Positions 4,617 through 9,783 of a stretch of DNA of 9,783 nt are shown one piece after another (position 1 is the first letter of the stretch; every line of letters begins with the position of its first letter). The position numbers were made by a program, and so were the translations under genes. The notes beneath the pieces were generated by a model. That model saw only the letters and a program-made list of their open reading frames with translations. It was not told the DNA's origin and ran no database searches. This DNA is from DASUVJ01 sp036378995 (GTDB taxonomy: Bacteria > Patescibacteriota > Saccharimonadia > Saccharimonadales > Saccharimonadaceae). Where the stretch lies: contig DASUVJ010000072.1 in NCBI GenBank assembly GCA_036378995.1, positions 1 through 9,783 on the forward strand, written 5' to 3'.

Positions 4617-7430
4617 ATGCCAGAGGTTATTCGTGTTACTGGTGCTCGCGAGCACAATCTGAAAAATGTATCAGTTGAAATTCCACGCGACAAACTTGTC
4701 GTTATTACGGGTCTTTCAGGAAGCGGCAAGTCATCGCTTGCCTTCGATACGATCTATGCAGAGGGGCAGCGCCGCTACGTTGAGAGCCTCTCTAGTTATG
4801 CTCGTCAGTTTTTGGGGATTATGGATAAGCCTGACGTTGAGTCTATTGAAGGTCTTAGTCCGGCAATCTCTATCGATCAAAAATCTACCAGCCGAAATCC
4901 ACGTTCTACTGTAGCGACAGTCACTGAAATCTATGACTACATGCGTCTTTTGTTTGCGCGTATTGGCGTGCCGCATTGTCCTGTTTGTGGCAAAGAGGTC
5001 TCCCGTCGCACTCCGCAAGCGATCATTGATGAGATTATGAAGATCGACGAAGGTAGTCGCCTAATGATCCTTGCGCCGATCGTCAAGGATAAAAAAGGTG
5101 AGTTCGCTCATATCCCAGAGCAGTACCGCAGACTTGGATTTGCCAGGGCGCGCGTTGACGGCGTCGTATATTCGCTCGATGAGTTCCCGGATCTTGCTAA
5201 AAACTACAAACACAATATCGAAATTGTCGTTGACCGTATCGCCATGAAGAGCGATATTCTTGGCCGCGTGACGCAGTCGGTCGAGCAGGCCTTGGAGCTT
5301 GCGGACGGCGTTGTTGAACTACTGGACGCTGAATCAAACGAAGTGACGACTTTTAGCCAGCGCTATGCATGTATTGATCATCCAAACGAGGACATTCCAG
5401 AGCTCGAACCTCGTCTCTTTAGCTTTAACGCGCCGCAAGGAGCTTGCCCTGTGTGTACCGGTCTTGGTTCGCGCCTTGAGGTTGATCCTGATCTTGTCTT
5501 TAACCCGAATCTTACGATTGCGGAGGGTGCAATCCGTCCGTATAACCGCGTAAATAGTGATGCATGGTACATGAAGCGCCTTGCTAAGATTGCCGAGACG
5601 CACGGATTTAGCATCCATGTACCAGTAAAAGAGCTTTCGGCGGCTGATATCGAAAAAGTCCTGTATGGTACCGGTAATCAGAAATACCGCATCGAACTTG
5701 GTAGCGGCCGCAGCTACGAATCAACATACGAGGGGGTGATCCCGAACCTCGAACGTCGCCACAAAGAGACCGATAGTGAATTTATGCGTAAAGATATTGA
5801 GCGCTTCATGCGTGAGCGCAAATGTCACGCTTGTGGCGGTGCTCGTCTTAAGCCTGTAGTACTTGCAGTAACTGTCCATGGGCTGAGTATTATGGATATA
5901 TGTAACCTGGGTGTTGATGACGCGCTTGATATGTTTGAAAACAACCTGAAATTAAGTGACGACGAGCTGTTTATTGCTCGCCAGATTATGAAGGAGATTA
6001 CGGCGCGGCTTGGCTTTATGAGTAATGTCGGCTTGAATTACCTTGAACTCTCGCGTGCTGCAAATACATTATCGGGTGGTGAAGCGCAGCGTATTCGTCT
6101 TGCGACGCAAATCGGGTCTGGTTTACAGGGTGTTCTTTATGTGCTGGATGAACCATCGATCGGTCTTCATCAGCGCGACAACGACCGTCTTATCGGAACC
6201 TTAAAGCGTCTTCGTGATCTTGGAAATACTGTGCTTGTCGTCGAGCATGACGAAGACACGATTCGTGAGGCAGATTATCTGCTCGATATTGGTCCGGGTG
6301 CTGGTATTGCTGGTGGACAAGTTGTCGCAGCAGGAACACCCGCAGAGGTAGCTGAAAATAAAGAGAGTATCACTGGTCGGTTCCTTTCTGGTACGGAAAA
6401 AATAGACGTTCCTAAAAAACGACGGGCAATTATAAAAGACCGTGAACTTGTTATTCGTGGCGCGCGTGAGAACAATTTAAAAACGATCGATGTTCGATTC
6501 CCGCTCGGCGTCATGACAGTTGTTAGCGGCGTAAGCGGTAGCGGCAAATCAACGCTTGTGAATGATATTCTTGCTAAAGAACTTTCAGCTCGTTTACACC
6601 GATCGCATGTTGTACCGGGCGCCCACGAGAACATTGAAGGAATTAACCACCTCGATAAAGCCATTGTCATCGATCAGTCTGCTATTGGCCGTACGCCGCG
6701 CAGTAACCCTGCGACATATACGGGTGTATTTACACCGATCCGTGAACTGTTTGCAGGAACACCCGAGGCAAACATTCGCGGCTACAAAGCTGGACGTTTC
6801 AGCTTTAATGTTAAGGGCGGTCGCTGTGAGAACTGTCAGGGTGATGGTGTTATTAAAATCGAGATGCACTTCTTGCCGGACGTATACGTGACCTGTGATG
6901 AATGTAAAGGCAGGCGCTACAACCGTGAAGCACTCGAGATCAAATACAAAGAAAAAACAATTAGCGACGTGCTTGAAATGACAGTCGAGCAGGCCGCGAC
7001 ATTCTTTGAGAATGTCCCATCGATTGAACGCAAGCTATCGACACTCGTTGAAGTTGGTCTGGGGTATATTCGTTTAGGTCAGCCGGCAACGACGTTTAGT
7101 GGGGGTGAGGCGCAGCGTATTAAGCTTGCGACCGAATTGTCACGTCGAGCAACGGGTAAGACACTCTACATTTTGGATGAACCTACGACGGGTCTTCATA
7201 GTGCCGACGTAAAGCGTCTGCTTGGGATTTTGCAAAAACTGGTCGAAGGCGGAAACAGCATGGTGATCATCGAGCATAATCTTGATGTGATTAAATCTGC
7301 CGACCATGTGATCGATATGGGTCCCGAGGGAGGAAGCGGCGGCGGTACTGTTGTCGCTGAAGGAACGCCTGAAGAAATCGTTAAGGTAAAAGAGTCCTTT
7401 ACTGGTCGCTATCTGAAGCCGCTGCTTTAG
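4617..7430 (+). CDS. uvrA: UvrABC system ATPase subunit A (DNA damage recognition)
   Basis: Encodes 937 residues, normal for UvrA (about 940). Two ABC ATPase modules are present. In the first, Walker A is GLSGSGKS (32-39), the signature LSGGEAQR (485-492) and Walker B LYVLDEP with D511/E512. In the second they are GVSGSGKS (638-645), FSGGEAQR (827-834) and LYILDEP with D854/E855. The C-terminal zinc finger is intact: C737, C740, C760, C763. A CHAC pair sits at 403-406 and CPVC at 121-124. The zinc module in the first half reads C252-x2-H255 ... C277-x2-C280, so His replaces the second Cys. UvrA dimers scan DNA for bulky lesions and load UvrB; no uvrB or uvrC is in this window. The start matches the family N-terminus (VTGAREHNLKNV) and lies 8 bases after TATAAT. 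The last 32 bases overlap the convergent PAP2 gene. Identification is secure. Confidence 0.98.
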   Translation: MPEVIRVTGAREHNLKNVSVEIPRDKLVVITGLSGSGKSSLAFDTIYAEGQRRYVESLSSYARQFLGIMDKPDVESIEGLSPAISIDQKSTSRNPRSTVATVTEIYDYMRLLFARIGVPHCPVCGKEVSRRTPQAIIDEIMKIDEGSRLMILAPIVKDKKGEFAHIPEQYRRLGFARARVDGVVYSLDEFPDLAKNYKHNIEIVVDRIAMKSDILGRVTQSVEQALELADGVVELLDAESNEVTTFSQRYACIDHPNEDIPELEPRLFSFNAPQGACPVCTGLGSRLEVDPDLVFNPNLTIAEGAIRPYNRVNSDAWYMKRLAKIAETHGFSIHVPVKELSAADIEKVLYGTGNQKYRIELGSGRSYESTYEGVIPNLERRHKETDSEFMRKDIERFMRERKCHACGGARLKPVVLAVTVHGLSIMDICNLGVDDALDMFENNLKLSDDELFIARQIMKEITARLGFMSNVGLNYLELSRAANTLSGGEAQRIRLATQIGSGLQGVLYVLDEPSIGLHQRDNDRLIGTLKRLRDLGNTVLVVEHDEDTIREADYLLDIGPGAGIAGGQVVAAGTPAEVAENKESITGRFLSGTEKIDVPKKRRAIIKDRELVIRGARENNLKTIDVRFPLGVMTVVSGVSGSGKSTLVNDILAKELSARLHRSHVVPGAHENIEGINHLDKAIVIDQSAIGRTPRSNPATYTGVFTPIRELFAGTPEANIRGYKAGRFSFNVKGGRCENCQGDGVIKIEMHFLPDVYVTCDECKGRRYNREALEIKYKEKTISDVLEMTVEQAATFFENVPSIERKLSTLVEVGLGYIRLGQPATTFSGGEAQRIKLATELSRRATGKTLYILDEPTTGLHSADVKRLLGILQKLVEGGNSMVIIEHNLDVIKSADHVIDMGPEGGSGGGTVVAEGTPEEIVKVKESFTGRYLKPLL

Positions 7431-8106
7431 GGCTCGGCCTGAGCTGATCGACAAGAATGACTGCGGCGAGGATGATTACGGCCAACGCCGTAGCGGCGAG
7501 CGTATCGCTTAACCAGTGATATCCCAGATACATGCGACTGAAGGCTACAAGCGCTGTACTCGTAGCGGCTAATGTCAGCCAGCTTACGAGGATGGCCAGT
7601 GATTTTCGGCGGGAGTAAATCAAGTAGCCGATTACCAAAGCGAAGGTTGCGATTCCAATAGTGTGTCCAGAGGGGAATGCAAAATCCAGCTCAAAAGGAG
7701 CGACCATATATTCAATCGGCGGCCTTAGACGCTCGACCGATGCTTTAATGGCCGCTGCGATCAAAAAGGCGGCACCCATCGCCCCGAGCAGTAAGCTTGG
7801 ACGCCAGAATTCTTTTTTGCGCCACATCCATAGGGCGCTCGTGGTCACGACCATTAATGCAAAACCAATAGGGGAGAGAATGTTTGTGATGACTTCCATA
7901 ATGCCTGTGACGAACGGTGTGCGGTGGGTGGTCATCCATTGAACAACTTGGTAGTCAGTAGCCGGTGTAGAATTCGTAGAGATTATATTGTGCAGGAAGA
8001 CGAATCCGCTGAAACCTACGACGAACAAACCCACGGCCCATATAATAGTGCGGCCGGGGCTTACTTTTGTTGAAATATGTTTATTTTTTGTCCTTTTAAC
8101 GGGCAT
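7399..8106 (-). CDS. PAP2-family membrane phosphatase
   Basis: Encodes 235 residues with the three PAP2 phosphatase motifs: K121-x6-R128-P129 (KASVERLRP), P145-S-G-H148 (FPSGHT) and S190-R-x5-H197-x3-D201 (SRMYLGYHWLSD). About six membrane helices are apparent (roughly 20-40, 68-94, 104-121, 148-164, 170-190, 200-222), with a basic N-terminus and a short polar C-terminus. Members remove phosphate from phosphatidic acid, phosphatidylglycerol phosphate or undecaprenyl pyrophosphate, usually on the outer face of the membrane. Substrate cannot be read from sequence; adjacency to a DedA gene 68 bases upstream suggests carrier-lipid recycling. The last 32 bases are antisense to the end of uvrA, with no terminator between. 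The ATG at 8106 fits a basic N-terminal extension and lies 10 bases after a TATAAA. The family call is secure. Confidence 0.92.
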   Translation of the reverse strand: MPVKRTKNKHISTKVSPGRTIIWAVGLFVVGFSGFVFLHNIISTNSTPATDYQVVQWMTTHRTPFVTGIMEVITNILSPIGFALMVVTTSALWMWRKKEFWRPSLLLGAMGAAFLIAAAIKASVERLRPPIEYMVAPFELDFAFPSGHTIGIATFALVIGYLIYSRRKSLAILVSWLTLAATSTALVAFSRMYLGYHWLSDTLAATALAVIILAAVILVDQLRPSPKAAASDSDQ

Positions 8107-8116
8107 GGTACCTACT

Positions 8117-8122
8117 TTTATA
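8117..8122 (-). promoter_or_regulatory. Possible -10 element of the PAP2 gene
   Basis: On the minus strand TATAAA (8122-8117) lies in an AT-rich patch of the 68-base dedA-PAP2 gap and ends 10 bases before the ATG. No credible -35 is at the right distance. It would yield a leader of 3-5 bases, so the gene may have its own start in addition to read-through from dedA. Confidence 0.4.
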
Positions 8123-8174
8123 AAAAGATGCTAACTAGTTCTATGTTATACAAGGTACTGTCTGGTGTCAACGT

Positions 8175-8858
8175 TTACTTCTTGCGAAATAGGGTTTTGA
8201 TCTGGCGCTTGGTACCTTCCCACATGACATCGCGGCGCTCTTTGTCTTTTAGGATGTGGATGGCTGGCGGCAGTATCGAAATAAGTACGATGAAGGCGAT
8301 AATCGGCAGAAGGATCGTGTCGACATGAATACCAACGCTTTCAAGCGCGGCACCAATGTAATAACCGGCGTATGTAATGCCGACCGCCCACAGGAGTGCG
8401 CCGATGACATTAAAGAGAATGAAGTTCTTATATTCCATTTTGCCGACACCCGCAACGATTGGTGCGAAGGTACGCACGACAGGAATAAACCTGGCGAGGA
8501 TGATCGTTTTGCTGCCGTGTTTATCGTAGAATTCTTCGGCTTTTTGAATATTTTCTTGGCGGAAGAGGCGCGAATTTGGCCGGTTGAAAATACGGCGACC
8601 CACGCGTCGGCCAAATAGGTAACCGACGCTATCGCCGGCTACTGCGGCAATGAAGAGGAGGAATACGAGCAGGTGGATGTCGAAATTAAGAATACCTGCG
8701 TGTACCAAAAAACCTGCCGTAAACAGGATGCTGTCACCCGGCAAAAAGAAGCCGATGAGCAGGCCTGATTCGGCAAAAATAATGGCCATTAATACTAGTA
8801 CTGCCGCCCACGGGCCGGCACTTTGGGCAAATTCGCTGAGTTCAAATCCTGGTATCAT
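8175..8858 (-). CDS. DedA-family (VTT/SNARE-associated) membrane protein
   Basis: Encodes 227 residues, the usual DedA size. The acidic re-entrant region FAESGLLIGFFLPGDSILF (28-46) and the conserved block RFIPVVRTFAPIVAGVGKM (123-141) with its two arginines are the family hallmarks. Hydrophobic segments lie at about 15-50, 60-83, 144-170 and 179-203, and the tail is basic. DedA proteins are inner-membrane lipid transporters. Some, such as UptA, return undecaprenyl phosphate to the cytoplasmic face, while others move phosphatidylethanolamine or affect membrane potential. The start at ATG 8858 is preceded by AGGGAG only 2 bases away, too close for a normal Shine-Dalgarno, and by TGC-TAAAAT. 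It is the first gene of a probable dedA-PAP2 unit and diverges from rplY. The family call is secure; the substrate is inferred only. Confidence 0.93.
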   Translation of the reverse strand: MIPGFELSEFAQSAGPWAAVLVLMAIIFAESGLLIGFFLPGDSILFTAGFLVHAGILNFDIHLLVFLLFIAAVAGDSVGYLFGRRVGRRIFNRPNSRLFRQENIQKAEEFYDKHGSKTIILARFIPVVRTFAPIVAGVGKMEYKNFILFNVIGALLWAVGITYAGYYIGAALESVGIHVDTILLPIIAFIVLISILPPAIHILKDKERRDVMWEGTKRQIKTLFRKK

Positions 8859-8868
8859 AACTCCCTGT

Positions 8869-8877
8869 ATTTTAGCA
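8869..8877 (-). promoter_or_regulatory. Extended -10 promoter of the dedA-family gene
   Basis: The minus strand reads TGC-TAAAAT (8877-8869), an extended -10 with a five-of-six hexamer match, ending 10 bases before the ATG. The predicted leader is about 3-5 bases. It occupies the same bases as the candidate -35 of the divergent rplY promoter. Confidence 0.6.
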
Positions 8878-8900
8878 CGCCGCCTGGCAAATGGTATAAT
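8872..8900 (+). promoter_or_regulatory. rplY promoter
   Basis: TATAAT at 8895-8900 is preceded by TGG (8892-8894), making an extended -10. A partial -35, TTAGCA (8872-8877, four of six), lies exactly 17 bp upstream. RNA start is expected near 8907, leaving a leader of about 24 bases that carries the AGGAGG site. Confidence 0.75.
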
Positions 8901-8921
8901 AGAGGAGTACTGACTAAGGCT

Positions 8922-8927
8922 AGGAGG
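8922..8927 (+). promoter_or_regulatory. Shine-Dalgarno site deciding the rplY start
   Basis: A full AGGAGG lies 3 bases before the ATG at 8931. It decides that start over an in-frame TTG at 8823, which is upstream of the promoter and inside the divergent dedA coding region. The 3-base spacer is shorter than the usual 5-9. Confidence 0.8.
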
Positions 8928-8930
8928 AAC

Positions 8931-9668
8931 ATGAACGATATTTCATTGAAGCTAAGCGAACGTACGACCGAAGGAAAGAAAGTAGCTAAACTGCGCCAAG
9001 ACGGCTTTGTGCCAAGCGTAGTATACGGCGGCAAGGCCGCACCGATTTCAACACAGTCATCATTCGTAGAGACCGCCAAAGTAGTCCGAGCAGCGGGAAA
9101 ACATTCCCCTGTTCATCTTACGATCGACGGCAAGAAGAAGCTTGCTATGATCAAGAGCGTTGACTTTGATCCTGTAAAGCGCGCAGTGCGCCATGTAGCA
9201 TTTCACGCAGTGAAGCAAAACGAAAAGATTACTGCGGAAGTTCCGATTGCGCTTGTAGGTGCGGGCGAGAGCGAGGCTGAAAAGGCCGGACTTGTCGTTT
9301 TGCAGGCAATCGAGAAGGTTGAAATCAAGGCTATTCCAGCAAACCTGCCCGAAGCACTCGAGCTGTCTATTGCAGGGCTTGCGACGACTGAAGACAAGTT
9401 GACGCTTGCGGATATTAAGCTTCCAGAAGGCGTGGAATTTGCCGAACTTGAGCAGGATACGGGTCTTGTCGTAGCTAATGTTTATGAACCAAGCGCCCTG
9501 CAGGCTGCCAATGAAGCAGCCGGTGGTGATGCCGAGCTTGAAACGCCTGAAGATGTTGAAGCCGAGAACGGCGGCGACACGCCGCAGGATACGCAGGCTG
9601 AAGAGACTCGTCCAGGCGGTAAAGGCCAGGACGAACCAAAGCAGTCTAACGTTGACGCTAATAAATAG
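8931..9668 (+). CDS. rplY: 50S ribosomal protein L25 / general stress protein CTC
   Basis: Encodes 245 residues. Residues 4-92 form the L25 5S-rRNA-binding domain: ISLKLSERTTEGKKVAKLRQ, then GFVPSVVYGG, and VDFDPVKRAVRHVAFHAV near its end. Residues 97-188 form the CTC/TL5 C-terminal beta domain, including ITAEVPIALVGAGESEAEKAGLV and LPEGVEFAELEQDTGLVVANV. The last roughly 55 residues are a low-complexity acidic tail rich in Glu, Asp, Gln, Gly and Ala, making the protein longer than typical two-domain CTC proteins. L25 binds 5S rRNA in the central protuberance of the 50S subunit. The start is fixed by AGGAGG and by the upstream promoter. It is transcribed alone, divergent from dedA, and ends at a strong terminator. 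Identification is secure. Confidence 0.95.
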   Translation: MNDISLKLSERTTEGKKVAKLRQDGFVPSVVYGGKAAPISTQSSFVETAKVVRAAGKHSPVHLTIDGKKKLAMIKSVDFDPVKRAVRHVAFHAVKQNEKITAEVPIALVGAGESEAEKAGLVVLQAIEKVEIKAIPANLPEALELSIAGLATTEDKLTLADIKLPEGVEFAELEQDTGLVVANVYEPSALQAANEAAGGDAELETPEDVEAENGGDTPQDTQAEETRPGGKGQDEPKQSNVDANK

Positions 9669-9682
9669 TCATCTCTACTATC

Positions 9683-9714
9683 AAAATCCCCGCCGTTATA
9701 AGCGGGGATTTTTT
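9683..9714. terminator. Bidirectional intrinsic terminator between rplY and the ABC exporter gene
   Basis: An 11-bp perfect stem, AAAATCCCCGC (9683-9693) with GCGGGGATTTT (9702-9712), has an 8-base loop. It ends in a T6 run (9709-9714) on the plus strand and a T4 run on the minus strand. It lies 14 bases after the rplY stop and 5 bases beyond the stop of the convergent gene, so it can end both transcripts. Confidence 0.92.
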
Positions 9715-9719
9715 AGTAA

Positions 9720-9783
9720 CTATTCTTCGATGAATCCACCGGACTGGTGTGACCAGAGGCTGGCATAAATACCCTTCTTTTTC
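9720..9783 (-). CDS. ABC exporter (ATPase-permease type), last 20 residues only
   Basis: Read on the minus strand from the window edge, the frame gives 20 codons ending in TAG (9722-9720). The peptide KKKGIYASLWSHQSGGFIEE has the (G)xYAxLWxHQSGGF ending common at the C-terminus of fused permease-ATPase ABC exporters of the MsbA/MdlB type, just after the nucleotide-binding domain. The stop is 5 bases from the shared terminator stem. Most of the gene, including all ATPase motifs, lies beyond the window, so substrate and subfamily cannot be judged. The call rests on this short motif and on the terminator position. Confidence 0.7.
   Translation of the reverse strand, partial: KKKGIYASLWSHQSGGFIEE

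Noticed and set aside
4447..4662. 71-codon plus-strand frame spanning the lipid kinase start and the uvrA promoter
   Set aside because: It covers two opposite starts and their promoters, has no ribosome-binding site, and its product looks random.
7428..7460. Possible hairpin GCTC/GAGC just after the uvrA stop as a terminator
   Set aside because: The stem is only 4 bp, has no following T run and lies inside the PAP2 coding region.
8107..8174. Short inverted repeat (GGTACC/AGGTAC) in the dedA-PAP2 gap as a possible terminator or operator
   Set aside because: Only about 6 bases match, the arms are far apart, and there is no T run in the right place.
8823..8930. 36-codon N-terminal extension of rplY starting at an in-frame TTG
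   Set aside because: It is antisense to the dedA start, runs through the rplY promoter, and has no L25 similarity; the ATG at 8931 has AGGAGG and matches the family start.
1..9783. New defence or mobile system, CRISPR array, tRNA or insertion sequence
   Set aside because: All long frames are explained by housekeeping families; no direct repeat series, terminal inverted repeats, transposase motifs or tRNA-like folds were seen.

Overview
The window looks like ordinary chromosomal housekeeping DNA from a member of the Patescibacteria (CPR), most likely a Saccharibacteria (TM7) relative. This is an inference from intermediate GC, very short gaps between genes, mostly apparently leaderless promoters, an E. 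coli-type exonuclease I and the overall gene mix. No 16S rRNA or other decisive marker is present, so the assignment is moderate. The standard code fits: no long gene has an in-frame TGA, and all ten visible stops are TAA or TAG.

Layout. Bases 1-342 hold the 3' end of a secreted-type CHAP peptidoglycan hydrolase, closed by an intrinsic terminator whose 3' edge carries the promoter of obg (407-1702, ribosome-assembly GTPase). A second terminator/promoter junction leads to sbcB (1751-3187, exonuclease I). sbcB converges with a small two-gene minus-strand unit: a diacylglycerol-kinase-like lipid kinase (4517-3540) followed by a short membrane protein with a strongly basic tail (3486-3184). Diverging from the kinase is uvrA (4617-7430), the damage-sensing ATPase of nucleotide excision repair. 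uvrA runs 32 bases into the tail of a convergent PAP2 phosphatase gene (8106-7399), itself preceded on the minus strand by a DedA-family gene (8858-8175). Diverging from dedA is rplY (8931-9668, ribosomal protein L25/CTC), which ends at a bidirectional terminator shared with the last codons of a minus-strand ABC exporter (9783-9720).

Two themes recur. Genome maintenance and translation are represented by obg, sbcB, uvrA and rplY. Envelope lipids and wall are represented by the CHAP enzyme, lipid kinase, PAP2, DedA and the ABC exporter. The neighbouring DedA and PAP2 genes could together recycle the undecaprenyl carrier lipid, although their substrates cannot be read from sequence.

At several starts a -10 element lies only 6-10 bases before the ATG, predicting leaderless or nearly leaderless mRNAs. 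rplY alone has a clear leader with an AGGAGG ribosome-binding site. I found no CRISPR array, tRNA, insertion sequence, phage module or clearly new multi-gene system. No stretch above 300 bases lacks a gene.
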